From Nannobrachium achirus (Eukaryota > Chordata > Actinopteri > Myctophiformes > Myctophidae): a DNA stretch of 64,000 nucleotides. Shown here in pieces: positions 9,642 to 21,480 of the stretch (the stretch's first letter is position 1; each line of letters begins with the position of its first letter). Where the stretch lies: positions 52,359,812 to 52,423,811 of the forward strand of contig OY997658.1 in NCBI GenBank assembly GCA_963921795.1, in the 5' to 3' direction. The notes under the pieces were generated by a model. That model did no database searches, had not been told where the DNA came from, and worked only from the letters and a program-made list of their open reading frames with translations. The translations under genes were made by a program, and so were the position numbers.

Positions 9642-11320
9642 AGAAAAAATAGATCTAAAGTGGAACAAAAATTGTTATTCTGCTAAATAATACAGTCATG
9701 TTTTTTTAATGCAATTTCTATGGTATGGACATACATGATTATTAATCACCACATTTGGGGTGGCATTGTGGAATAATGGCATATAAATGAAGTTAGCGGG
9801 TTGCGATTGGAGGACTAAACTAAGTTGTTATTGATGCATTTTTCGTACATTTTTGTTACATACTGCAACAGTTTTTTTTGTTTGCTGTGCGTCTAGACAT
9901 AATGGCGACGGATCAAAGGCCAAGTTCACATCACATCACACGGTCAACGTGTATCCCTATGCTTACATTTGGCAGGTGACAGTGCAGCATCTCTCAGTGC
10001 ATTTCTAGTTTGTTGCAAATTATGATATGCGAGGAGTCACCGGTTTATTCCATTTTGGTGTCATTTCGCCAGCGTCCCAATGGCATTAACATTATTATCA
10101 CCTAGCAAAGGGAGAGCAGGCGTAGTGACAGGATTGCTTATGGCAGTGTATTAGAGACGACAGGGGGTATCTATTCTTTTACCCCCAGTGGACAATGCTG
10201 TTAGAATGGAACAGTCCCTGGGTGTGAATTGCGCAGCAGGGACCGCTTCCTATCAACCATCCCCCAGGTAGACCCAAGCATCAACACACTGCTTTAAGAC
10301 AGCATCATGCCCACTGCTGCTGACAGAATATGCCAGTAGCAATAAGCTGATGTGGCACATGCTGCCACAGGGAACCCGTAGCAAATTCACAGGAATCTCC
10401 CCACAGATACAGTTGTTAGGACGACAGCATTGCTTTGCCTTGGGAACTGAGAGAGTATTGTATGAGCCTGTAGGCATTGCCTCCTCCCTGAGCCTCACAC
10501 CCTGGTTCAGATTCCCAATAACACAAAGGCTGGTTCCTTTCCTATGGCAATATTTATTTGTGGCAAATATTTGTTTGTATGAGCTCACATAGACATCATG
10601 TCACGGCATATTGCGGCTATTTTCACTATTTTGGAACATCTTGGGAAATAGCATCTTTCATAGGCACCTGTGAACAGACTGCCGCCTCTGTGTGTGCTCT
10701 GTGTGAATGCTATTCGGTGCCGATTTTCTACAAGGGGACCCAGTTGCCTTTCTTGGCTCTGTTATTGTATCCTATGGATAAGGACATTGAACATCCTTGC
10801 CGGGGGTAATGTTGTTTATTCGAGAAGAGATCTGCTCACACTCAGGAAAATGGAACATGCCAGCAAACGCCACCATCGGAAACATGATTAATATTAACTA
10901 GCCGCAATCCGAAGACATGCTGAAGAGCTACCGGGATTCAGTCTTATGAGGCAGACAGAGACGTCAAAGTGGGAATACGCAAAAAGGCTGTATACTCACG
11001 CATCCAGACCACAACGCTGCTGGGATTAGGTGCTTGCGGTTTGGCCTGGCTACATCCAGGCATGTGGCATGAAGCTACATCTGTACAATGAACCACCATA
11101 TCTGTGATAACAAACACCTACTGTAGTGTTTCTTAATAAACCAACATTGTCCACCTTAATATTATTGCTTGTACATGAATGCTTTGTTTATTCAAGTCGT
11201 GAAATCCAAGTCTGTTGTGATCCAACCTCTGTAAGTTTCATACATGGACAGAATCCTTTTCACGCTCTCCTTCTATTAAAAGAATATTAGCAAGATAAAT
11301 AAAAGATAGATGATTATATT
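9642..11320. other. unassigned, mostly unique-looking sequence
   Basis: No gene, terminal repeat or LINE domain is recognised in about 1.7 kb. Open frames up to 111 codons at 10253-10891 show no domain, composition bias or splice context that supports coding. Confidence 0.4.
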
Positions 11321-11376
11321 GGGTGGGTGGGGGCTCAGTAAGAGTTAAAGATGTGAGGGTGGGTGGGGGTTTGGGG
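11321..11376 (+). repeat. G-rich blocks with quadruplex potential
   Basis: GGGTGGGTGGGGG at 11321-11333 and GGGTGGGTGGGGGTTTGGGG at 11357-11376. The second has four runs of at least three G with loops of 1-3 nt, a canonical quadruplex pattern. No gene is nearby to regulate. Confidence 0.6.
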
Positions 11377-11964
11377 TACCATTATTAAATGCAGCGGAAT
11401 GAAAAGCGATGCATCTCCAGAGCATAAAGGCAGATTTACAACGAGGCACTTTGTACTGTAACTCATCTCTGCGGCGGCTGTACTGTACGCAGACAGCCTT
11501 TGTGATGTATCGCTGCGCTGGATGAAATTGACATCCTTTATCTTGGCTTGCGCAGCGTTTTGGATGCAGATCTTTGTAATGAATTGGTTCAGTAATATTT
11601 GACATTGTTGATGGATGGTCCTTGCTCAGACCTGGAACTTTTTGAATCTTAACATAATTCTATTATATCACCTTCTTAACAAGTATGTTATTTTTAATTA
11701 TACTGTACATATATTCTTTGATACGGTATTCATGATTTTTTATTCTATTATTTTTTGATAGAAGTCAACAGTGAAACATGACATGACATGGAAAGTGGTC
11801 TCAGAAGCATAAAAGGGTAAATATTTAATATTTGTTACTCAACACTGATGTTAAAAAAGTAAAACAGGGTAAATTGTGAGATTATAATTTTCAAATTCAT
11901 TAAATAATCAATAAATACGTTGGTAGTTGTTCAGTATTGATTAATACTGTTTATTACATCTACA
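11377..11964. other. unassigned spacer
   Basis: AT-rich sequence without recognisable features. Confidence 0.4.
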
Positions 11965-12310
11965 GCAAAAGGTGTACAAGACGGTGGTGACCCAAGCTAT
12001 GTTGTATGGTTTAGACAGAGACACTCCCCCTGAGGAAAAGACAGGAGGCAGGGCTGGAGGTAGCAGAGACTAAAATGTTGAGGTTCTCTCCTTGGAAGTA
12101 ACAAATCCCATGAGAGACAGCACATGTCAGCGCATGTCAGATGTTTAGGAGATAAAGCCGGCCAGAGAGGCCAGACTGAGATGGTTTGGACATACAGAGG
12201 AGGGATAGTGAGTATATCTGTAGAAGGATGCTGAGGTTGGAACTGCCAGGCAGGAGACCTAGAGGAAGACCAAAGTGGAGATTTATGGATGGGGAGCTTG
12301 TCGATATTGT
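11965..12310 (+). pseudogene. LINE reverse transcriptase C-terminal remnant
   Basis: Several plus-strand frames in turn give KVYKTVVTQAMLYGLDR, then KRQEAGLEVAETKMLRFS, then ARLRWFGHTEEG, then RRMLRLELPGRRPRGRPKW. This is the familiar tail of an APE-type LINE reverse transcriptase, where the LRWFGH and GRRPRGRPK blocks end the protein. Frameshifts and stops between blocks show it is dead. The ADD catalytic core is not present. Confidence 0.8.
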
Positions 12311-13267
12311 TATTGTTATATAATCTATATGTTTATATAGATTATTAGAAAAGTGCAAGGGACATCATAGTCATGAAAGGAACACACTTTCATCGAGGCC
12401 TTTCCTGTAGTTAATATTGCAGTAATTGATGCCGCTTTGTGTACGGTGGTGTTTGCAGTGTGATGGAGGACTGAGGAACCACACCTCCAGGCGGTTCCTC
12501 CATTCTCCATCTGTCCCCAGTCCACCAGTGAGCCACATCACGGAGGGCCAAGGGCTGTTCATCCCTGCACTCTCACAGCAGGCACTAGCTGGCACACAGC
12601 CACTCTAATTCTGTCACAAAGGTCTGTGGTCTATTTGGTACCCTTTCTCCCTCAAAGAGTGCTAATATGTGTTTAAAGTTTGTAGTATCAATCAACGAGG
12701 AGGAATCAGTACAAAAAGGCGTGGCCTGAAAGATGAACTGTTGGTCCGAATCTCACTGGGACAAGTTCACTGTCATGTATTTGATGACTGCATGAATATG
12801 TGCCATGCAATGCAATTAGTATTGTCGTGGGACAAGATGCTAAAACAAAATGCCTGCTACAGAATGACTGCAGTATTAATTGTGACAAGGCAATCTCTAT
12901 TTTCTCAATAATCAGTCAAATCATCACGGTCAAAATGGATCGGTACTGACACAGCTAAGTAGGAAGCTAAACCCAAAAGCAATCTAATTTGCCCTAATTT
13001 ACCAAGTGATCCACCAATATTGGCATTGGTACTCTCGGGAGGTGATTTCAAACAGCTCCTCCCCCCCACCTTTCCTTGAAGGCCAACTCCTGAACCCATG
13101 TTTCAATCCATTCCTCTCACAGGACAAAATAACACATTCTGCTTCTGGATATTGTTTGACCATCTGCTTTGTTTCTATCCTCTCACTACTATTCCACTCC
13201 ATCTGCCAAATTTGTTCACCTTCATTTTTGCCCCACTAATTTCACCCCTACGGCACATTTTGTTGCA
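12311..13267. other. unassigned spacer
   Basis: No gene or mobile element is recognised. Confidence 0.4.
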
Positions 13268-13312
13268 AATTAGATAGACCTTTTATTGATACCGTGAGGG
13301 AAATCCAGTTTT
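13268..13312 (-). mobile_element. LINE 3' tail remnant
   Basis: On the minus strand the stretch reads GGATTTCCCTCACGG...AATAAAAGG, the ending of L2/Rex-like fish LINEs (a T/C-rich block then AATAAA). Only the tail is recognisable. Confidence 0.45.
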
Positions 13313-13685
13313 AATAGCAGCACTGCAGTTTGAAACACAGGGCATACACAGGGGTAAAGAGATACATATCTAAATGCGTGTTCACACAGGAAGTGAAGAA
13401 CATTTTTTGTTGGCTTGGAAAAAGTTGAGCGAGGAACGGAGGAAGCTGGAGTAGGCTACCGATGTTCTGGAAATGCGCCTGTTTTCTTTTTTTTTTTTTA
13501 TGTAAGCCAGCACAGAGCACCCCAACCCCTAAAAAAAAAGAAATCCATGTGCCTTAGTTAGCACCTTTTCAGCTTGGCTCACTCCTGATATTTGATTGTC
13601 ATGCACACAGCCAAGATAATTAACTGAGTCCTTCAGCTGTAAAAATTGTATCACTTACTTCATGCTCTGTGCAAAATAAGGCTAG

Positions 13686-13867
13686 GGCTCCACCAAAATG
13701 ACGGCGTCGTGCCGGCGTCGTGCCGGCGTCGGACGGCGTCAAAAAATTAACCAGGGCAAATTTGAGCGTCCGACGTTGACGTCGGCAGTGGAGCACCCTT
13801 CATTGATTAAAACGGGAGCGTTCCCAGCGTTGACGTTGACGCGACGCTCGACGCGCCCGGTGGAGCC
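13686..13867. mobile_element. GC-rich 182-bp MITE candidate
   Basis: GGCTCCACC at the left and GGTGGAGCC at the right are perfect 9-bp inverted ends. The subterminal parts are dense in CGTC/GACG (GACGGCGTCGTGCCGGCGTC; GACGTTGACGCGACGCTCGA), unlike the AT-rich flanks. The target duplication is not resolved and there is no coding capacity. Confidence 0.65.
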
Positions 13868-14268
13868 GGGGGGTAAGGAACAAGCTGCACTACAGATTCT
13901 TTTGGTTTGGTATTATGTTCATAACACTACACTTAACTCTGCTGCCCTGTATTAGCAACCCACGAACAAAACATTAACCTTTGCCCCTGAACAGGAGAAT
14001 TCTGCAAAACAAATAACTGAAATGCTTCTGGGCCAGTTGACATCTGTCTTGATGAATTACGATATGACTACTAGCTGATGTTTCACCTTGGGGCTGAACT
14101 TGCGCTGGCTATTCTTTGCTGATGCGGCTGGAGATCAAAAGCTTTACTGGCCTATCTGCTGCAGTGATGCATGTCTGAAATAGCCCAGTCAGTTTCAGTC
14201 AGTATTTATAACAAAGTTTCAGCAGCATCCCTTGTCCTAGAGGGTGTGTGGTTCTAAAATGTTGCCCG

Positions 14269-14470
14269 AACCCGACCCTACCAGACCTGACATTTTTTGG
14301 CCTAAAATGTATGCTAATTAGTCGGGCCGGGCCAGGCCTCGGCTCAATGGAAAAAGAAAATAATATATTTTACTTTGACTCTGTGATAGAGTTCTCAAAT
14401 TCTTCTCGAACCCGACCCTACCTGACGTTTTCGGGCCGGTATAGGGCCTAAAATGTATATTAATTAGTCA
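14269..14470. repeat. diverged tandem duplication
   Basis: GAACCCGACCCTACC followed by GGCCTAAAATGTAT and TAATTAGTC occurs at 14269-14325 and again at 14405-14470, about 137 bp apart, with GTTCTCAAATTCTTC between. Confidence 0.7.
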
Positions 14471-14768
14471 TTAGTTAGGGCACAGTTAGGGCTCTAGTTG
14501 AGAACTCTAGTGGTTTTGTACACTGACATCATGCTTTTTCATGTCGATATAACTATTTCTAAATAAAAACATGTTACTATTAGCTATGCCTATGTTTGTT
14601 TGTTAGCATTTACATGAATTGTTATGGGCATAGAACAGAAATTATTGGTTTCTAACCAGCACAGTGTTGGTGGACTTATGTATGAATAGTGTGTTAGCAC
14701 ATTGTTTTAACATTTTTCTGATCATGTGGGGTGTAAAAATAGCAAACTATATGTGCTCAGTGGCAGTA

Positions 14769-15185
14769 GTGTAGCGACCCTGCAAAAGACCCGGCCGCAA
14801 CTCGCTGCACAAAGCGAGCTATAGCTCTCTCTCCTGGCCCAGCTTGTTGCCTGGTCTGCTGGTCTGCTGAGCTGGAGATCAGGGTTCGATTCCAGCTCGG
14901 TGCGCAAAATGCTGCAATTGGTGTCAGAAGTGTAGTGCGCTCTTGCACGAGGGTCAAGGGACTATGGGTCTGGTCAGCCGTTAAGTGTGCCCAGCAAAAT
15001 TAAGTGAACCGCAAGGGCACGCTGAGCTATGAACGGATGGGGTTGTGTAGTGACCCCGCAAAAGACCTGTCCGCAAGTCACTTGAAAAAGCAAGCTATCT
15101 CTCTTGGCGCAGCTTGTTGCCTGCCCGGTCTGCTGAGCTGGAGGTTGGGATTCAATTACAGCTTGGTGGACAAAATGCTACTGTA
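14769..15185 (+). repeat. two tandem tRNA-like (SINE-like) units
   Basis: Two units begin GTGTAGYGACCCYGCAAAAG at 14769 and 15047, about 278 bp apart. Each has a box A-like TGGCNCAGCTTGTTGCCTG. The first has a good box B, GGGTTCGATTCCAGC, and the second a mutated one, GGGATTCAATTACAGC. The pairing of GCTGGA with TCCAGC gives a T-arm-like stem. They look tRNA-derived, but the rest of a cloverleaf is missing, so a functional tRNA is not claimed. Confidence 0.6.
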
Positions 15186-15337
15186 AAATGTAAAATCTTC
15201 AGTTAATAAGAAGATGAGTTGAGGATTCTACTAAACATTCTACTATAAATTCTACTAAACATATTTATATTATGCGTAGATGACCCATCTGTAAACTTTA
15301 ATCTGCTTCTCTGTATTAATCTGCACTCTGTCTCTCT

Positions 15338-16271
<934 letters not shown>

Positions 16272-16335
16272 CATTTTACAATGATAATGATAATGAGCAT
16301 TATTTATATAGCACTTTTCATATACATCAAAATGC
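16272..16335 (-). mobile_element. L2-type LINE/SINE 3' tail
   Basis: The minus strand reads GAAAAGTGCTATATAAATAA followed by ATTATCATTATCA, the common tail shared by L2-like LINEs and dependent SINEs. Confidence 0.6.
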
Positions 16336-16522
16336 AACTCAATGTGCTGAACAGTTGCCATGAACGGTGTACTTTTATTGTGTAGTATGTTCTAATGTCC
16401 TAATGTTCCTAATGTTTCCTGTTTGCTCATAGTTGCCAACTGTCTTGTATTACCAGTCTGTAATTAAGGGGCCAAGCACGTAATGGTCCCTTCTTGAAAC
16501 TCAGGGGTCACTGGGGTCAGCA

Positions 16523-16832
16523 CAGTGGCGAAATTAGACCTTATTCCCCATGGGTTTTCAGATCAAGGGGGCCCTGATCAAAGGGGCCGGGTCTGTTGTC
16601 TTTGCGCGATTTAAGCGCAAACTACAATGATTAATCCACAGATTAGCAAAGTAGGGCCCTGGGACCCCTAATATATTGGAAATTACAAAATATATATAAT
16701 ATCCTAGTATGAATTTATGTAGATATGGGCGCATTTTTTTATTTAGGCCTATTAAAAACAAAGTTTATTTTCGCCACTTGGGGGGGCCCTTGGGTTTTTA
16801 AAACCCCAAAACCCTATCAAATTACGCTTGTG
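16523..16832. mobile_element. 310-bp non-autonomous hAT element with perfect TSD
   Basis: Flanked by a perfect 8-bp direct repeat, GGTCAGCA, at 16515-16522 and 16833-16840, the duplication length typical of hAT. The left end begins CAGTGGCGAAATTAGACC and the right end, inverted, reads CACAAGCGTAATTTGATAGG, so the terminal inverted repeat is imperfect. The interior has GGGGGCC-rich arms and no open frame of note. Confidence 0.8.
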
Positions 16833-16969
16833 GGTCAGCAAGGTGTCATGTTTTCATTTTCTTGATATTCACTGTGCAATATCAACTATACGTTTAATTA
16901 TGACCATATAAATAAAACAACCTTTTTTCCTTCTTCTTTTGAAATATTCACATCAGGACATTATAATTT

Positions 16970-17040
16970 TCAATTTTACCATTTAGCAGACACTCTTAAT
17001 CCAGAGCCATGTACAATAAGCAAGGTAATACATCAGTACA
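16970..17040 (-). mobile_element. SINE/LINE 3' tail remnant
   Basis: On the minus strand it reads GGATTAAGAGTGTCTGCTAA followed by ATGG, the RSg-1-like ending found on many fish SINEs. No SINE head is visible. Confidence 0.5.
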
Positions 17041-17604
17041 TCAACATCAAATGCATATAAATAGTAGGCTAATCTAAGAAAACATTAGACTCAGAGCAGT
17101 AACCCACCGGTCAGTCAGAGTTCAGAATTTGCATACAGATGTGAGTGACTTATGTCAGTGTGTCAGTCATAACCCTCTGCTGTGCCAATGTTGGCACCCG
17201 TGCCTAAGGTTGCCTAACCCTGCTTTTATACTTCTGCCGTTTCATGCATAAACACAGTATTATCTCAACCATGCAGTCGGCTTTTAAGAAAATCAATATG
17301 GTAGAGGTTTAGAGGGTTATGCCAAAGACACAAAACTCACAACCATTGGCCAAAGGGTGGCACTGTAGCAATCAATTGAAAATACAAACTTTGAACAGGC
17401 ATAGCTCACGTACCGTTTGACCTACAGCCATGAAACTACAGTAGGCCTACACATATGCGTCTCCTTATGAGGAACAAATGTGTCACTTTGACCAATGACC
17501 TCTGACCTTTAGATCTCCCACCATTTTGAAAAACAGTTATCTATCTCCTCCTGGGATTTTTGTGCAATGTGCACGAAACTTTCTACCCATGAACTTTGGA
17601 CCAA
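17041..17604. other. unassigned spacer between two SINE-type tails
   Basis: No gene is recognised. It lies between a minus-strand and a plus-strand GTCTGCTAAATG-type tail and may be a decayed element of that family. Confidence 0.35.
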
Positions 17605-17659
17605 TATCTACAAACCCATTGGGAGAAAGCATCTGCTAAATGCCTAAACTGTAAACTGT

Positions 17660-17663
<4 letters not shown>
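17605..17663 (+). mobile_element. SINE/LINE 3' tail remnant
   Basis: GGGAGAAAGCATCTGCTAAA then TGCC and repeated TAAACTG units: the usual fish SINE ending with short tandem tail repeats, running straight into the GT array. Confidence 0.55.

Positions 17664-17751
<88 letters not shown>
17664..17751. repeat. (GT)n microsatellite, left half
   Basis: About 44 GT units ending exactly at the solo LTR. Confidence 0.95.
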
Positions 17752-17757
<6 letters not shown>

Positions 17758-18332
17758 GGCCCTAGGACCTTATAAGGGTGTTAATTCCCCTCTCTAAGTT
17801 TCAGTGCTCAGCATTTTGAAGGAGAATGGCTGTGGAGATGACTGGAGGAGTGGTGTGTAGTTGGGGCCCGCCCTGGCCTCGTTCCCTCTAATCACCTGGC
17901 CCTAAAAGCCTGAGGAAAACAGCTTTCCAGCCTCTTTTGCCATTTGCCACCGACTTGCTGAGACCTCTGTTAGTCTACTAGGCAGACAAAACCTGACCAT
18001 ACTGTACAGTACACCATTCTTAAGAACTTTGACACAAACAGCTAAAACTTTTGGGAAACTGGTAGGGGTGTGCCGCCTTTTGTTTTGTTCCCCCTTTTAT
18101 CTTCTGTGTTTTGATTAGGTAGGGAGCATATATTGTAATTTTGGTTTTGGGTGTAGTGTAGTTTGTTTTATGTCTAGGTAGGATTGTACATTTTGGCATT
18201 GGCCACCCTGACGACAAAGATTTCCCTGTTTAATAATAATAAATATTCGTTTTTCCGTTCCTTCCGTTGTTTCATTTTCACACCATGTTACTCCTTATAG
18301 TTTTCACCCCTAGACGCCATATAAGGGCGTAA

Positions 18333-18334
<2 letters not shown>
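17752..18334. mobile_element. solo LTR (Gypsy/BEL-like), 583 bp
   Basis: The segment starts TGTTACGGCCCT and ends AGGGCGTAACA, so it begins TG, ends CA, and has inverted termini (TGTTACG/CGTAACA). It is flanked on both sides by GT repeats, so any 4-6-bp target duplication would read GTGTG on each side. A poly-T-rich central part, an AATAAA at 18238-18243 and a T-rich stretch before the 3' end fit LTR organisation. No gag-pol or second LTR lies nearby, so it is called solo, probably left by LTR-LTR recombination. Family and orientation are by resemblance only. Confidence 0.65.

Positions 18335-18414
<80 letters not shown>
18335..18414. repeat. (GT)n microsatellite, right half
   Basis: About 40 GT units starting exactly at the end of the solo LTR, so the two arrays were probably one before insertion. 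Confidence 0.95.
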
Positions 18415-18416
<2 letters not shown>

Positions 18417-18611
18417 ACCACAGCACGGACACATGCACACACATAACGCATAAAGCCCGAAATGCATACAAACATATGCATTTTGGCACTCTTATACCTA
18501 TATCACACAATACAAACAGAGAGGACCAGGTGTTGCCTTTTGTCTGTCCTCTACCCTGAAACAAAGCAAAGCAGCATGTATATTCTGTATCTATAGCTTG
18601 AGGCAAGACCC

Positions 18612-18728
18612 AAATTAACTAAAGTCTTTGCTTCTGGGGGTCCCTGGAACAAAATATTTTGAGATGGGGGTCTGCGGCCAAATACATATCATTTGGAGGG
18701 TCCTTGACAGTGGTTTGAGAACGACTGA
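18612..18728. mobile_element. end fragment of a hAT-like element
   Basis: GCTTCTGGGGGTCCCTGGAA, then GATGGGGGTCTGCGGCC, then GGTTTGAGAACGACTG, the inverse of the CAGTGGTTCTCAAAC hAT terminus. Pieces of the same sequence recur at 21435-21475 and 28075-28120. Confidence 0.55.
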
Positions 18729-18837
18729 TTGAGGCAACATTTAGCTTGTCAGGGTGGTTGTGTTGGAGTGCCTCAGTGCGGCTGCAGAGTTCATGTATAA
18801 CCTCTCTTCCAGAGTAAAGAGAGACACTAGAAACTCT

Positions 18838-19132
18838 GCTGGAGAGACAAAACAAACTGCTGAATGAAATGAATTATGAATTACTCTTGGAAGAAAAAAA
18901 GGACTCATATGGCATTATTTCTGCAAGTGGTAAATACACTCACTTCTGTGCTGAGTCTCCTTAGATACATGCCTCTTGCTTGCTTGCATTCATTTCATCT
19001 CATGTTGTGAAGAAAGCCTCTGCACAGCTGTGTGTATTTACCACTTGCAGAAGTAATGCCATATAGTCTTTTTTTTCTTCCAAAAGTTAAAATTCATATT
19101 TCATTTCATTCATCAGTTTGTTTTGTCTCTGG
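18838..19132. repeat. 295-bp palindrome with ~105-bp arms
   Basis: The left arm (18838-18945) and right arm (19025-19132) match inverted along their full length. Shared blocks include GAGACAAAACAAACTG, TGAATGAAATGAA, TATGGCATTA and TCTGCAAGTGGTAAATACAC, with scattered mismatches. The spacer is about 80 bp. No ORF or target duplication is evident, so it may be a MITE or an inverted duplication. Confidence 0.8.
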
Positions 19133-19867
19133 ATACCCAGAACAAAATATGTTTTTTTTGATATTTCACTTGAGCATCCCTCCTCAAAATGTCTGTGCAC
19201 AACCTGCATATTGTGGGATGTGTTTGTTAATTTCATTAAATGTGGGGTCCTTTGCCAGAGTGTATTCAACCATTTTTAAGAAGAGTCCTGCAGAGAATTC
19301 CTGTTCATCATGTGAGCTTTCCAGAGTGCCACGAAGTGGGAGTTCATTAACTACAAGGAACATAACTGAACTACTTCGCTTATGGTTTTAATGTAGTACC
19401 TATTTCTTTCTATTTGGGTGGGCCCTAGGAGATTTTCAATGGTTACCCCTGTCCTTTGTATCATTTCAGACCATGCGCTGGCATTTTTCACGTGACATAG
19501 ACTGGATTCGTGTTTTGTGAATGTCTTTCTCCAATGCAGTTTTTCAATTATTAAAACCTTGTTTGGTGAAAAAACAAATCTCTGTCATTATTTCCTCCAA
19601 ATTTGCGACAAGGGAAACAAAAGCATGCATCTAGCTTTACAGAATATTCCAGCCATGGTCTTCCACGGTACCAGCCCGGGCTGAATGCGCTGCTGTCTTG
19701 CCAAAATGACGGTTTGGAAAAACAAGATTAGCGGGCTGTGATGGTGCTGTGGTGCTTAAACCAGTGCTGTTATCAGCGGCCACTGCTGCATCGTGTACGG
19801 CGGCGCTTTCAGCCGGTGTTGCGGTGCTTGTGGATCTTAATTATACCATGAATAATAATGACTTGGC
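19133..19867. other. unassigned spacer
   Basis: No recognisable element. A 119-codon frame at 19032-19391 overlaps the palindrome and has no domain. Confidence 0.4.
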
Positions 19868-20377
19868 TTGGTTAAGTGTAAAAGGAAGGTTGCATTATTC
19901 GTTACTGTGTTAATTGTTAAAAACATTATCATTACCAAAAAAACAGAAATAATTTACAATAATCTAACATTGTTTTCAGATACTCATCACTATTTCACTA
20001 GACAGTCATCGGAGGGTCGGTATCTGTTACCATCATGTAGTACAAATGTTAAACAAAGAACAGTGCATTTCAGAGCAATGGTGGCATGGAATTCATTACC
20101 AATTTTTTTGATTTATGAAAGTAATACTGTGAGTTTCAAGAAAAAAACTTAAATTGTATTTGTTCACACAAGAAGTGATGTAATTAAAAAAAAAAAAAAA
20201 AAAGCTATATATCCCTTGTTACATGAAGTATGTTGAATTGGTACTGTGGAGCTATCAAATGTATTAGATGGGTTAAGTCTTTTTGTATTATGATGTTGTC
20301 TTGTATGAATGGATTATATGTAAAAAATGATGCTGATGTCGATGATTGTTTTTAAGACCCCAGGAAGAGTAGCTTCC
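19868..20377 (+). pseudogene. LINE ORF2 C-terminus and 3' UTR
   Basis: The plus frame ends in HHYFTRQSSEG...KQRTVHFRAMVAWNSLP. The VHFRA..AWNSLP block is typical of the extreme C-terminus of fish APE-type LINE proteins, just before SFKK-like residues and the stop. A poly-A patch (20189-20205) follows, then ACCCCAGGAAGAGTAGC, a common 3'-UTR ending of such LINEs. The 5' part is absent and the frame starts within the fragment. Confidence 0.7.
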
Positions 20378-20400
20378 TACCCCCCAAAAATTGGGGGGTA
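20378..20400. repeat. 10-bp stem hairpin in a G/C run
   Basis: TACCCCCCAA, an AAA loop, then TTGGGGGGTA: a perfect hairpin at the edge of the LINE tail. Confidence 0.8.
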
Positions 20401-21204
20401 GGGTTTGGGTTGAGGAGCAGCTGTGCCTGTACCCCGAGTCGACGACGGCTCGGAACCTGCCTCCCTCTGGACTGACTGGAGCCGCTGCCGTAGCAGTGCT
20501 ACTGGCGCTGCTAGCCCTGAATACATGACAGTCAGGGCTACTGGCGCTACAAGGTTTAGAAACCAGAAATCGACGCAAGTTAAAGTGAAGCAAGCAGCAC
20601 TAAAAACAAACTGTTCCATCTCTCGATTAGTTCCTTCTTAATGCGCTGAACAAAGATTTAGTTGGCAACTAGAAGTGGTGCGTGTGTCTGTGCTCTGTCG
20701 AGACGAGAGAGAGACTGACTGCTGTACGCTCCTCGTCGCGACGGATCAACGCAAATCGGGGCGGAGCTGCCGGAGCATTATTTTGACTTATTTTTTGAGG
20801 TGCAGAGATGGAGAGAGATGGCGATCGGTGTTTTTTTTAATTTATTTATGTATACCTATTATATATATAATGAAATGGTGTTGGTTTTGGTGGTGCGACA
20901 GCTGTAGCATAATATTTAAAATAGTTTTAAATATGTTAGATTTTTTTTTTCATGCCATCTTGTTTGGAGGGGCAGTCAGGGAATTTAGAGGGGCTGTCGC
21001 CTGTAACTACGGGCAATCCATGACAGTACAGGGCAAGCACAGACAGGATGTATTGTTATAAGTGCAGAGACAAAGGCACAGGAGGTCATACCTGCGTCCT
21101 ATGACAGAATAGCTGTCCTTCCTATTTCGTGCAATTTTATTTTATTCATTATCTCTGCCAGGCTGGAAGCTGTGCCCATGTCCGTCTGTGTGTCTGTCTG
21201 GTGC
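20401..21204. other. unassigned sequence with CG-rich first part
   Basis: 20405-20560 is CG-rich, with a direct repeat of TACTGGCGCT and an AGCCCTGA/TCAGGGCT inverted pair. A 128-codon frame at 20675-21061 has no recognised domain. No function is assigned. Confidence 0.35.
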
Positions 21205-21480
21205 AGGGGCGTCACAAGGGGGGGAGTAGGACCGAGTTACTAGGGCCCAAGGTGGAGGGGCCTTAATTATATTGAAAAATAGCAGATATACAAGCTCACA
21301 GCGCGGCACCAAGTGCCACACCACTGCGAGCTTGTAGATCTGCTATTTTTGAAAAGTCGTGAAAATGTGTGCAAATCTTTGAATATATGTACTTTTCAAG
21401 CGAACTTTTGTAACTCAAATTTTGCTTCTGGGGGGTCCCTGGAACTAGAACAATTTTTTGAGATGGGGTCGTGGCATATC
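21205..21480 (-). mobile_element. hAT-like element fragment, inverted copy
   Basis: Matches, in reverse, the element at 23880-24190. Shared blocks are GGGCCCAAGGTGGAGGGGCC, the palindromic core AGCAGATATACAAGCTCAC...GAGCTTGTAGATCTGCT, GAAAATGTGTGCAAATCTTT and GGGGGGTCCCTGGAA. The outer left edge reads CAGGGGCGTCACAAGGGGG, like a hAT terminus. The other end is truncated. Confidence 0.6.

Noticed and set aside
10253-10891. Cluster of 73-111-codon frames on both strands
   Set aside because: Overlapping frames on both strands without domain, splice signal or codon bias visible by eye.
20675-21061. 128-codon frame
   Set aside because: No recognisable motif, low-complexity hydrophobic stretch from T-rich DNA, and no splice or promoter context.
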